From positions 188,577,548 through 188,641,547 of the forward strand of contig CM054115.1 in assembly GCA_028673005.1 (NCBI GenBank): a DNA stretch of 64,000 nt, written 5' to 3'. Both the position numbers and the translations under genes were made by a program. Shown in pieces: positions 33,756 to 44,109 of the stretch (position 1 is its first letter; each line of letters begins with the position of its first letter). The notes beneath the pieces are model-generated. The model ran no database searches, was not told the origin of the DNA, and saw nothing but the letters and a program-made list of their open reading frames with translations. The stretch comes from Tanypteryx hageni. Taxonomy: Eukaryota > Arthropoda > Insecta > Odonata > Petaluridae.

Positions 33756-33964
33756 GGGCTTACCCTACAATTTTTTTGGCTTAAGGAGTTTTTATACAAC
33801 TGTTCATTAACGGTTATGTCTATTTTGTATATAACTCTTGAACCAATCTAGGTCTTTCCCTTTGATTCCTATTTCCTTTATTTTTTTAATTAATATTCCA
33901 TGGTTTAGTATTTCAAAAGCTTTCTTATAATCGATAAAGATAGTAAGGACATTATTGTTTTTGT

Positions 33965-34840
33965 TGAGGTTATGATTTAATATCATATTATAAAATAATA
34001 ATTATTATTATATTTTTTATTTAATAGAGATTTGTTTATTAATTATTACCAAAATTGAAAATACAATGCAATAATCCAATAAATACGTCACCAAAAATGT
34101 GAATGAAATAATATTTCATCACTATTTCTCTAATTTTTTCATATACATAGTTTATTATATCCACTTTATTAAATGGTCCTGCAAAGCCAAAAAAGGCTTG
34201 TCTGCAGGTTACAACTTAAATTTCTCAATAAATGTTCATTGAAATAAATGCTGTTTTCCAAGGAATATTATTATGGTGTCATTCGAGCTCAAAGTCTTTT
34301 TCCTTGCAGTCACATTGTTTATCTCTCGCCAAGCATTTTTCATATCATTACCTATGATTTCAAATCTTTCAAAATAATCTCTTTTTTGCTTTCCTTAGTT
34401 CCACATAAACTTTATTTCTCATAGATTTATATATTTCTCTATATTTTAATTTTTTGGATAATATCTCCATTCCATTCCTTTTATACTGTTACATTTTTTC
34501 GTTGCTCTGTTTAGTTGCAGCAGTGTATATATTATCAAATACTTTAACAAGTTCAGTATACAAGCTAGAAGGATCATCCTTTTTTTAATTTATTCCAATC
34601 AACCACATTCAATAAACTTTGAACTTTATTATTTTCACCTATATAACTTAAATGTGGTGTTTTTGCCGCTATCACTTATACATTTTTCAATTATTACATT
34701 TTAGGTAATGATCAGACATTTTTGTTTTTATTACCATTCCTATGTTGTCCCTTATCTTTCCTCTATAAAAACATGATATATTAATGATCGGTCTACTCTT
34801 GCCCCATACCATACCATCCTTGTAAATCCATATATTTATT
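33965..34840. other. Unassigned AT-rich region
   Basis: Some of it may be further 5' sequence of the minus-strand LINE relic, but I could not match it with confidence. Confidence 0.35.
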
Positions 34841-35039
34841 GATCTAACAAGCAGAGGACACGATAGCGGGATAACGAATTTTTATGAAACTTCGTAGGTG
34901 TATAGCTCTGGATTCCAGGATCACTGCAAATTCCCCTTTTGGGCGTACACGCCTGTTAGTTCTTCGGAAAATCGCGATTAAATATTGCTATTTCTCGTCA
35001 ACTCATATAAATGTATTAATGCACGCATAATTTGTTGAG

Positions 35040-35110
35040 TAATTGTTGGTGTTGGGCGTATAGTGGGTGCGTTCGCACTGGTGAGGGCGCGAGTTCGATT
35101 CCCTGTTGTA
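35040..35110 (+). mobile_element. tRNA-like SINE head
   Basis: GGGCGTATAGTGGG resembles an A box, and GAGTTCGATTCCC about 45 bp on is a good B box. Sequence on both sides (about 34845-35200) may belong to the same element. No tRNA cloverleaf is complete. Confidence 0.5.
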
Positions 35111-35672
35111 TAGTTCCTTTCTTGCTTTCATTCTTCCTCCTTTTATTAATCCTTTTTCGTATTTCGCATTAAAATTTAACTGGGCAACCGCTTTCATATT
35201 TTTGTTTTTGTTTCTATGACGTTAGGTGATGGTCTGGATTTTTTCTCAAGTCATTCAAAGCACGATATTCTCAACATTTTTTAAATTATTAAATCGCACA
35301 ATCTTCATTGATCTCGGCACACGCTACATCATATATTGATGCTTATGACATGGAGAGGATCCCTGAAATTATTTATGCGAGGACTTCCTCCGAATATTTA
35401 AAATAGACCCATTAGACGGAGGTATATCAGGCAAAGGTATGTATTAAAGAAAATGAACTGGTGAGAAGTCCGATAAAAGTACAATAATGTAAATAATTAA
35501 AAATATTTCCTTTATGAATCCCTCAGAAATTCGGTTAATTATTAACAAACATTAATAATCTACAACCACCAGTCGTCATCGAGAGCGATGATGTGGAGGG
35601 TTAGAAGGGAAACATCCATCTGCTTATGCATCGGAAGGTAACGGAACTTTTTCTTTGTTTCATTCCCATAAT
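35111..35672. other. Unassigned region
   Basis: No signal is recognised. Confidence 0.3.
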
Positions 35673-35712
35673 ACGATGGTGTGTGTATATATATATATAT
35701 ACACACCATCGT
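35673..35712. repeat. Perfect TA-centred palindrome
   Basis: ACGATGGTGTGTGTA, a TA run, then TACACACCATCGT: a near-perfect 40-bp palindrome at the outer edge of the inverted-arm element. Confidence 0.9.
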
Positions 35713-35729
35713 GAGTTCTCTCTCTGTAG

Positions 35730-35757
35730 CTGAAGAAGGAGTAGTTCCAAAAGCTTT
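35730..35757 (+). ncRNA. Degenerate hammerhead-like core, left arm
   Basis: CTGAAGA, an extra A, GGA / GTAGT / TCC as a short stem II, then AA and the palindrome AAGCTT. The G of the GAA box is missing, so activity is unlikely. Confidence 0.4.
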
Positions 35758-36175
35758 ACGTTTTTGATGTTTCTGTGTTTTTGTGTTATTTTACGTGTGT
35801 CGCTTCGACATCCCCGGGGCCTCGCCAACCTGAAGTCGTCTGATTGGTGAGTGCTCACTGGGTTTCCTCATCCCAACACCTTGTTGACAAACATATATAT
35901 ATATATATATATATAAAATAAAATATAATATATATAATATAATATGTATAATATATATAATATATAATATGTATAATATATAATATGTGTAATATATAAT
36001 ATATAATATATATATAATATATATATATTAACTAAAGGAAAAGAAAAGGTAGTGATGAGGGTGGCAACAAGGTGTTGAGGGAAGCCCAGCGGACACTTAC
36101 CAAGTTGAGGACCAAGCTGGCAGGCTGCTGGGGGCGTCGAAGAGACACGTAAAACACACGAACACAAAAACACAC

Positions 36176-36206
36176 GCAAGCTTATCGGGCCTATGCCCTT
36201 CTTCAG
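36176..36206 (-). ncRNA. Degenerate hammerhead-like core, right arm
   Basis: Minus strand: CTGAAGA, an extra A, GGGC / ATAG / GCCC as stem II, GAT in place of GAA, then AAGCTT and G. Stem II pairs perfectly but differs in sequence from the other loci. Confidence 0.5.
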
Positions 36207-36228
36207 CGAAAGAGTAACGTAAAGTAAA

Positions 36229-36230
<2 letters not shown>

Positions 36231-36305
<75 letters not shown>
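36231..36305. repeat. (TA)n microsatellite
   Basis: A TA run with one G near 36295. It separates the inverted-arm element from the repeat at 36314. Confidence 0.97.
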
Positions 36306-36313
36306 CACACACG

Positions 36314-36560
36314 AGTAATCGGTGCTTGCATACTGCAAGCATTGGTGCCCTATAACCACCGCACCAAATTTCATTCCTCCTCCTTGATGAGAATTGCCGT
36401 AAATTATTTGCCAAATATTCCGCAAAGCTATTTACACAGGAAAAACCCTGAAAATTCCAGCACAATGTTCCTCTTAGTATTGTCTGCGCACCAAATATGT
36501 TTTCCCTTTGCTTTTAAATGTCACGGTCTGAGAGTGACATCATGACTGTAAGCTACTTTT
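36314..36560 (+). repeat. Unknown repeat, copy 1
   Basis: It begins GTAATCGGTGCTTGCATACT with a short hairpin (TGCTTGCA / TGCAAGCA). It continues CCGTAAATTATTTGCC, TTTACACAGGAAAAACC and TTTTCCCTTTGCTTTTAA, ending CTAAGC-type words. It aligns with 37063-37400 but lacks a central segment of about 100 bp. Confidence 0.85.
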
Positions 36561-36999
36561 CAGTTGGTGGCACTAAGCTCTCGTTCCGTTTTATTAACAT
36601 GTAAAATAAATTCCCGAATAAAAGCATTGTCTCGTAGTCATGACAGAAATATTGAGCCATTATTACAGATTGTATAAAATTCCGTTTTTATGCAGTAAAA
36701 ATCGAATAATTGGTCTAATTCGGCTAGGATTCGTTTTCTACTTTCCGGAAGAATAATCGTTCTTATTCCCGTCTTCTAATTTAGGACCGTAGTTTGTTCC
36801 TTAATTATAAGTAATTTAAATATGCAATTATAAAAAGGCTTGTACGGATTTAAATGGTTTCCTATTGGGACTTGAAAATAAAAGTTTTTGGGTGTAAACG
36901 ACCCCCTTGTAAGGATAAATTCTGGAATTTTCTATTTTTGCTGATAAATTTGGACCAACACCAAAGTTCCCTCCAAATTTCAACTCTGCGGAATATCTC
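36561..36999. other. Unassigned AT-rich stretch
   Basis: Nothing is recognised apart from a possible relation to the repeat on either side. Confidence 0.3.
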
Positions 37000-37427
37000 G
37001 AAGTACCTTAGGTTTTATATCATAATATATCCTCCGTAAGAAGCAGCTATTTATTATATATTACGAGCAATCGGTGCTTGCATACTGCAAGCATTGGTGC
37101 CCTATAGCCACCACACCAAATTTCATTTCTACTACTTGATGAGAATTACCGTAAATTAATTGCCAAATATTCCGCAATGCAATTTACACAGGAAAAACTC
37201 AAATGTTGAAGTGCCTGGAGTCGAACCAAAGAATCCTACAGGAGTGGTCCCATAATATATGCTAGTCTATTCTACAAACCCTAACCATTTCAGGTCTCTA
37301 TTTCTCTTAGTTCGGGCTACATGCCGGAATCACTTTTCCCTTTGCTTTTAATTGTCACGGTCTAAGAGTGACGCCATGACACTAAGCTACTTTTCAGTTT
37401 ATTATAGATATAACCTAAGGTACTTCT
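37000..37427. mobile_element. TIR-flanked element containing unknown repeat, copy 2
   Basis: GAAGTACCTTAGGTTTTATA (about 37000) is inverted as ATATAACCTAAGGTACTTC (to 37427). Inside lies 37063-37400, the second copy of the repeat seen at 36314. This copy has an extra segment with a tRNA-like box (CTGGAGTCGAACCA near 37216). It may be a MITE or a decayed SINE-bearing element. Confidence 0.6.
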
Positions 37428-37442
37428 AGTTATGCAATGATT

Positions 37443-40053
37443 TTATGCTCCTGCCCCAATCTTTGGCAGGATCCACGATTTCGAATTTAGGGAATTGTAC
37501 GCGGTGATTCTACTGATGCCTCTGTTTGTTTCGGGAAACCTCTGCCCGTTCACCGCCTCCGTTTCCTTGGAGGCTGGTCCCCGGTTGCTGCTCGAGGTCG
37601 CTTCGTCCAATCCCATGGTTTTGTGGTGCGTTCTCCGAGTGGCCTCTGCTCGTCTGCTCCTTTCTGCTGGAGGTAGTCGAAAAACTTCGTAGCCGCTCCG
37701 GTCATCCTGTCCTTGATGGAAGGGACCTTCGCCTCTGCTAGTAGGGTGCTGGTGTTGATTCCCCGCCCAGGGCGGAGGATGAGTCGGAGGTTGTTGTTCT
37801 GCCATACTTCCAGCCGGGTAATGCATCTAGGCCAAAGTCTGGCGCACCAAGCAGGGGAGCCATAGAGCATCTTAGGAAGGAGGATGCTCCGATGAATTGT
37901 CAGATTCATCTCTCGAGACACATACCGATTCAGGAGTATCGGCGAGAGTAAAGAGCGAGAACCGTGGAGGCTGTTGATGGTGTTCCGAACGTGGGCACGG
38001 AAGTCCAGCGCAGGGTCCAGGGTAATCCCCAAGTACACCGCCTTCTCCCCCAGGGCACTTCCTGTCCCTGGACGTGAATGGGATCTTGAGGTTCCAGCCG
38101 CCGGTGCAGGTGGAATACCGTCGTCTGTGTCTTGGAATGATTGATGGCGATCCTTCATTCTGCGTACCAGAACGTGAGGTTGTCTGTTACCCGCTGCAGG
38201 TATGTCGCAGCTTGATACGCCTTTGTTGACCGCGCGATGACCGCAGCTTCGTCTGCGTATAAGGCCAGCAGCGTGTTACATTGGTGATTCTGTGGCACAT
38301 CAGCTGTGAATATGTTGAACAGCAGGGGACCTAAGACAGACCCGCGGGACCCCGGCCATCATCGGCTGTCTCGTGGAGAGAGTAGATTTCCATCGGACTC
38401 GGAAAGTCCTTCCCGTCAGGAAAGATTTCATCAGACGGCATTTCCACGGCGGTAACTCCATGTCCTCCATTTTCCTCAGGAGGCCGGCATACCACACACG
38501 GTAGAAGGTCTTACTGATGTCAAAGAAGGCACCGACCGAGCATTCCCTTCGGTTGAAGGCGTCGACAATAAATTCCACAACGCAGACTAGCTGTTGGGTG
38601 GTGGAGTGCTCGGCCCTAAAGCCAAACTGCTGCGGAGGAAGGATGGAGTGCTTCTCCACATGAGCCAGTAGGAGTCCTTTGACCGCTCTCTCCCAGACCT
38701 TGCCCAATCCAGGTAGCAGAGAGATCGGCCTATAGGACTCTGGTTTCGTCGGCGCCTTCCCCGGTTTCTGAATGCAAATGACGACAGCCGATTTCCAGGG
38801 CGTTGGAAAGTGGCCGAGTCTGATGGACGCGTTGATAATTCCAAGCAGTACAGGCGTGACAGCTTTGGGCAGCTGCCGAAGAGCCTCGTTTAGAATGCCG
38901 TCATCTCCAGGCGCCTTCCGGAGCGGGAGATATGTGATGATGGACTTCACATCTTCTGCCGAGTCCTCAGAGGGCTCCTCCTGGTCCACTCTGTGTCTGC
39001 TGGGAAAATCGTCGATGGAGTAGTCCGGCGTCGCCGGAGGGTTGCCCGTAAAGCAGTCGCCAAGATGTCCAACCATAAGTTCGGCCTTCTATCCGTCAGA
39101 GCAGGCCAGCTCGCCGTCCTTCCGGATGGCATAGTCCTGTGATTTGCTGGAGCGAAGGGCCTTAACCATCCCCCACATGGAACCGTCGCTGAGTGAGAGA
39201 GCTGCCATCTTGGTGTCCCACCTCTGCTGCCGATGCTCCCGGATCTCGTCTCGGATCCGATGTTGTAGTCGGATGAGTTGCCGGCGGAGTTTAGGGGAAC
39301 CACGGCGCATCAGCTTCCACCAGATCCGGTTCTTCTCCCGGATGTCCTGGAGGATCTGTGTCGGAAGATCTATGTAGTTTGGAGGTTGTTTGGTCCGAAT
39401 AGGGGCGCTGAGGCATTAAAAGCGAAGTGGATCGTACGCGTGAGGTCTTCCACCATCTTGTTCGTCTCTGCAGCATCGACCGGAGGGGAGAACTCCAGCG
39501 GGATGGAGTCAGCAACTATTTTGCGGAACTGTTTCCAGTCCGCCGCCTTCAGATCCAGCGTCTCCGTCGCCGGAATCGTGGATGGGATTATGCCAAGACC
39601 GATTATTACCGGATTGTGGTCGCTTGACAGGCAGGGGACGCTGTACGCCGGCATTAAAATGTTTCCCGAGAAGATGGCATCAAAGTCGGCGGATGCAAAT
39701 GCCGATCGCGGTGGTTGGTAGCAATATGCTCTTCGGCGTGGTGATGATTGCCGTTGTTGCCTCGATGGAGTGCAGGGTCGGCGCAGGGATGGATGTAATC
39801 TCCACGTCTTCCCTGGCCAGGATCGCTGTTCCTCCTGATGGTTTCCCTCCGTCGTCCCTGTCGGTGCGGAGGACCATATAACCCGGAACTGTCCACCTCT
39901 TCCAGCTTGGAGGTGCGTTTCGGAGATGAGAGCGATGACTGCCCGTTGTTTCCTCAGGAACCGAAGAAGTTCCGGAGTTTTCCGGGCGATGTCTCCGTTC
40001 ACGTTCCACAGAACGATGGTGAGTCTACTCGTGCGACGAGATTTAGGGTCCAT
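37443..40053 (-). pseudogene. LINE ORF2 (AP endonuclease and reverse transcriptase), broken
   Basis: It starts at ATG 40053 inside the ORF1 stop. The endonuclease has LTIVLWNVNG, the catalytic Glu in ISETHLQ, GGTAILARE in a shifted frame, then a deletion of its middle part before SSDHNPVIIG near 39620. RT follows: LPLRKAPGDDGILNEAL, ESYRPISLLPGLGKVWE, FGFRAEHSTTQQL. Motif A reads FFDISKTFYRVW where AFDRVW is usual. Motif B is frameshifted after GVPRV near 38350. The catalytic box is YADE in place of YADD (about 38255). YLGITLDPALDF and the C-terminal tail follow to 37443. Frameshifts near 39920, 39370 and 39080 add to the damage. Confidence 0.9.
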
Positions 40054-41437
40054 CAAGGAGGCAGGTAATCCTCGTCATCACTAGTCCATGGGCTTGCATC
40101 TGCTGCTGGATAGCAGATGTGATGGTCACCAGGGCTGTCAACAGGTCCTTCATGGAGTTTCGGTCCGCCTCTTCGGAAGCCGGAATTCTCCATGGGTTTC
40201 CCGTTGTGTGCTGTCGTTGCTCATCATGCTGTGGAGGAAGGTGGGAGCGACGTTCCTGCGGCTGTGGGCGGTGAGAAGCTTCCCACGACCTCGGTTGCTG
40301 GCGCCGTGTGTCCTCAGCCGTTTGCCGGAGTGGAAAATCGCCGTCCAAGTCTAGTCGGAGGCGGAGGGCGTGAGGCGTTCACTTGGCTCTAGCGGCCGCG
40401 CTACCGAGGGATGGGACGTCGTCCGCTCTGGCGTCGGTTTTCTGGGGCCGCCTCGTCTTCTTCTTTCCCTTCTTCCTCCGCTTAGCTAGCTGATGCTTTG
40501 CCGGGGGATTCTGCAGGCTTCCGCTGTGATGCGCCTCTGCCCTCTTGTAATAGTCGCATACTCTGGAGGTGGTGATGTGATTGCCGCCGCAGTTGCAGCA
40601 GGTCGCCTTGTCCGTGGCTTTAAGCGGACAATTCTTCCCGGAGTGTGGGCCGGAACACTTGAAGCAGCGAGGGGCTGCTTTGCAGTAGAGTGAGCCCTGA
40701 CCCCAGCGGTTGCAGTTGTAGCAGATCTGAGGTCGTCGGTACTTGTGCGGCGATATTCTCACTGTGGAGTGGAGGAGCCGGCGAATTTGGCACACCTTGT
40801 TCTCCGTCCAGTCCGCGTTGAGCTGGAAGGAGGCGACGTAAGTGTCGGTGGATTTTCCCTCTTTAGTGAGAATATTGCGGAAATGGGTGATAGGGGCGTC
40901 GAGCAGTTCGAAGCCCTCCTTGATGTAGTCCACATCCAGGTTGGTGTGCAGGCCGCGGACGGTATACCTCACAGTCCGTGGGTCCGCAGGCATCCAGGAG
41001 CTGTACTGCGCATTCTTGGAGTGCAGCATCTCGAGGATGGCCTGGTAGTCCGGCGTATTCCGGACGTTCAGCCTCGTGCAGTCCTTTAACTTATTACAGA
41101 TAAAGTCCTTATCTGTTACTGCGGCGGTTACTGTCTCCAGGAAGAGGCGGTAATCGACGATGTCGTAAAGCAGAATCGGCGGCGGACGCACCTGGCGCAT
41201 CGTGGCAGGAGACTGCTCCGCGTCCATCTCGACGGGCGCTGTGGCCGGCCCCGACGAGGAGGATGGTCCTTCGACGCCATCCACCAGTGCGTCGAACCTG
41301 TTAGAAACAGGAACGGTGTCAGGTGGAGGTTGGGTCACATTTTCCTCTACAGAGAGGAAAGGCGTCTTCTTCCTGGAGTGGATGGGGGATTCCCCGTCCG
41401 GTGGATCGCCTGCTGAAGGGGCCGGCGAGCTTTCCAT
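40043..41437 (-). pseudogene. LINE ORF1 (gag-like, zinc knuckles), one in-frame stop
   Basis: The first ATG is at 41437 (MESSPAPSAG). The frame runs to a TGA at 40381-40379 and continues in the same frame to TAA at 40045-40043, so a single stop splits a protein of about 464 residues. The order is a Ser/Pro-rich N-terminus, a PRE/C2HC-type region (VRPPPILLYDIVDYRLF), three zinc knuckles (CYNCNRWGQG, CFKCSGPHSGKNC, CCNCGGNH), a basic stretch and a C-terminal helix-rich tail. Such proteins bind the element's own RNA. ORF1 and ORF2 overlap by 11 nt (ATGGACCCTAA), as in other Jockey-type elements. Confidence 0.88.
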
Positions 41438-41589
41438 GGTGTTGGAAAGAATAGGTGAGCCAGGGCCACAAAAGTTCAAGGCCGGCAGGCCTCGGATGTT
41501 GGTATACCAACTCGACCGTAGGATTTCTTCAAAAGACCTCCGGTGCGTTGGTAAGCGTATTATTTTTCTCCGTACTAGATATCAGCAGT

Positions 41590-42490
41590 AGGCTATCTCA
41601 CGGTATGCTTCTAGTTTTGCCACGGACCTGAAATTTGGCAGGATGATAGGCTATTAGGTACAACCACCCAGAAAAATCGAAAATTCCAAATGTTTTATTT
41701 TTAGTGGGGTATTTTTGATCCCTATGTTCCATTTTGATACTCTATAAGAAAAACATGAAAATCTGTGCAGAGTTTCATAAATTTGCATTTTTCAATTAGT
41801 TATAATTCGGATAGATACTCAGGAGAAAAACATTATTATACCTATAAGAATGGCGTTTCTTATTTTTGAAGAATAAATTCAAATCGGTGCGGAATTGACG
41901 AAGAAATGTTTTTAATCGGAAAAAAGCAGATGCTCAACAATAAAGAACTTCAGCTACCATAGCAACCAGGACAATGCTTTTCAATGGGAATTGACAATCC
42001 GTATTATAATAGCATCACTTTAATGCTTTTTAATAGGGAAATTCTTATTGTCCCATTGATTTCAACCAAAGACGTATACATATGGCGACGTCGGAATTTT
42101 AAAACGCAAAGACGTTATTAAATAAAAGAGCTCCTTTCAATTATGGTGTTTGATAAACTGTATAGAATAATAGCTTTAATTTAGTGCTTCTAAAGAGAAT
42201 CAGTGGATTGTATTATAATGCAATTGATTTAAAACTACGGTGTAAACTTAAAACTACGTCTAAATCCAAAAACAGGAAATATTAGAGAAAAATCTGCCAT
42301 AAGTTAACATGGGAAAAAGGACATCCAATGTGTAGACCAATCAAAAAGGAATACGAAGCTGAAATTGTGCATGATAATAAAATTTTCCTCACAACTTATT
42401 AAAAAATCGAAAATTTTAAAATTGGTCATTTTTAGGGGTGTTTTTTACCCCATTTGTACATTAAAGTTTATTAATTTTTATCACGGAAAC
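41590..42490. other. Unassigned, with a short dispersed repeat
   Basis: AAAATCGAAAATT...TTTTTAG-GGGTATTTTT at 41669-41730 recurs at 42403-42462, and more weakly near 43414-43500. No coding signal is seen. Confidence 0.4.
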
Positions 42491-42511
42491 TATTAGTGCA
42501 AATATCCTGTT

Positions 42512-43385
42512 TTGGAATGTTATTTTATAAATGTCACACCACTTAAAAGAGTTAACAAAATTAGGGATTTGGGTGTGATTTTCGATTCTTCCCTTACCTT
42601 TTCTAGCCATATTAATGCTGTTGTAAAGAAGGGGTTACAAATGCTTGGATTCATCTCCAGGAATACTAGTATGTTCCAAAATGTCACATCTTTAAAGTTA
42701 CTGTATTGCTCCCTGGTAAGACCCCATTTAGAATATGCTTCACCTGTGTGGTCACCATATTACCAAAGCCATCTTACTCAATAGAGAAAGTTCAGCATAA
42801 ATTTTTAAGGTTGGTTAGCTTCAAACTCGGGAATTATACATCGGACATACGGTATCAACATCTTCTATGTAGCCTCAACTTAAAAACACTACACTTTCGT
42901 CGCGAAATCTTGGATGTTGTAACATTACTAAAAATAGTAAATTCCAGTTATGATTGCCCCAACCTATTATCATTAATTCAGTTTCGCGTACCATCTTATA
43001 ATACTAGATCCACAGATACATTTTTTAACAATGCTTGTACTACAAATTATATATACCACTCACCAATAAACCGTCTTCAACGTTTAGGTAACCTATTTTT
43101 ATCTTATAGTTTTATAGACATTTTTGAAACTACTGTTAAACAAATCAAGGCAATTCATGAATTTAGGTAATATTTGTGTGCTTTGGTGGTCATATTTTAT
43201 ATAAAATGCAATAAGTTTATTACTGTTTTGTAACTACAACTTCAATGAATATATGTATTTGATTTAATGTAACATCTTACTATATTTATCTTATTTGTGC
43301 TATTATATGTTTCATATATCTTTGTAAATGGGTAACTTACTACCCGTGTATTATGATTACATAAATTAAATAAACAAAGGTGTGG
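42512..43385 (+). pseudogene. Non-LTR reverse transcriptase C-terminal end
   Basis: PLKRVNKIRDLGVIFDSSLTF, KLLYCSLVRPHLEYASPVWS, then after a frameshift near 42782 KVQHKFLRLVSFKLG, FRVPSYNTRS and SPINRLQRLGN. This is the conserved region after the RT active site. The copy ends AAATTAAATAAACAAAGG. It is 5'-truncated just before the YLG/DLG box and differs in sequence from the LINE at 17.7-20.3 kb. Confidence 0.82.
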
Positions 43386-43633
43386 CATTAGTATCCCACA
43401 ATGGGAAAAGTATAATATTCTTAAAATTGCAAATTTTAGGTAATGTTTTATCCCAATATTTTTCCATAAGAAAGAACGAAAATTGGTACAGAGGCAAAAT
43501 ATTTTGAATTAAATAAAGTTTCTACTAATGAAATATCTCTCTGCAAAATTAATGTTTTTCAAGGTGAGATGAAATTCTTGCATAATCAAACACCTTCTAC
43601 TAATAACAAAATGTACACATTTCCCCAATCACT

Positions 43634-44093
43634 GGTAAATGTGGATAAATATCGCAACACAGGCCACAACATGGTGGCGTTGCAAACATCTGTTGCAGTT
43701 TACGGTAAATGTGCGCTCTCCGATAAATGTGTAAATTTTCTGGTTAATGTGCACAACTAACTAAACTAAATTTGAACATGAAGGAAAATTTTACTCGGCC
43801 CCACCGGGTTGGGTAGGTTCAAAGTGTTTTTGGTTATTCCTCACGTTAACTGTGTTCCTCCCTCTGGTCGGGAAGCGTTCATCTTAATATATAGTAGTGG
43901 AGTCGAACCCTCGATGATTTTTGTTATAAATTAAAGTAGCATTTCTCATTCTTACTTATTTCCACATTTACCAAGGCACATCAATAAAAGTACACATTTA
44001 CCGGGAAATACACGGATAATACGTATTTCTGGAAACTTAAACTTACATTTACCGATCTTGGTGTTAATTGTGCACATTTACCGGTAAATGTAC
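43634..44093. repeat. Clustered GGTAAATGTG motifs in opposite orientations
   Basis: GGTAAATGTG-type words occur in plus orientation near 43634, 43704, 43721 and 43742. The inverse CACATTTACC occurs near 43963, 43993, 44045 and 44073, the last as the palindrome CACATTTACCGGTAAATGTA. The layout (plus copies on one side, minus on the other) suggests subterminal protein-binding repeats of a DNA element. Confidence 0.65.
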
Positions 44094-44109
44094 ACAATTC
44101 CAGATTATG

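Larger units (their letters stand above)
33570..33805 (+). mobile_element. Foldback retro-insertion with two hammerhead cores (Penelope-like end)
   Basis: ATTAACGGTTATG flanks it (33557-33569 and 33806-33818), a 13-bp target duplication. Skipping the insert restores the LINE reverse transcriptase between SYIQNR and GVPQGS. The insert is a 36-nt extension (33570-33605) plus two 83-bp inverted arms (33606-33688 and 33723-33805) that are essentially perfect complements around a 34-bp loop. Arm identity suggests a young insertion or gene-conversion-like copying. The ~36-nt extension beside inverted terminal repeats matches what is described for Penelope-like retroelements, so I infer an end-only Penelope-like insertion. 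Confidence 0.75.
32390..33960 (-). pseudogene. Non-LTR reverse transcriptase, degraded and twice interrupted
   Basis: On the minus strand, homology starts near 33960 with TIFIDYKKAFEILNHGILI (motif A, Asp present), then KDLDWFKSYIQNR. It continues beyond the insertion 33570-33805 with IIDTGVPQGSILGP near 33520. FIYAGN replaces the catalytic YADD near 33430. YLGVIID (about 32935) is followed by the C-terminal RT tail down to about 32390. A hAT-type MITE separates the YADD region from YLGVIID. Several stops and frameshifts are present and the active site is lost. Confidence 0.8.
35724..36208. mobile_element. Inverted-arm element around a TA microsatellite, with hammerhead-like cores
   Basis: The left arm (about 35724-35888) and right arm (about 36061-36208) are diverged inverse copies. 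Shared blocks are CTGAAGAAGG, TGTGTTTTTGTGTT, TTTACGTGT, CTTCGACG/CATCCCC and CAACACCTTGTTG. Between them lies 170 bp of TA-rich repeat. Each arm has a hammerhead-like motif at its outer end, pointing inward, the reverse of the arrangement at 10.1 and 33.7 kb. I infer two Penelope-like terminal repeats in tail-to-tail order. Confidence 0.62.
37440..41520 (-). mobile_element. Jockey-like LINE, nearly full length, GC-rich
   Basis: The minus-strand element holds ORF1 (gag-like), then an overlapping ORF2 (endonuclease, RT) and ends near 37440. It is clearly richer in GC than its surroundings. Limits are approximate; no poly-A tail or target duplication was identified. Confidence 0.88.

Noticed and set aside
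35868..36425. Long minus-strand frame rich in Ile and Tyr
   Set aside because: It is produced by TA microsatellites with no stop codons in some frames.
39144..39721. Plus-strand frames within 39.1-41.6 kb
   Set aside because: They lie opposite the LINE ORFs on the minus strand and owe their openness to GC-rich coding sequence.
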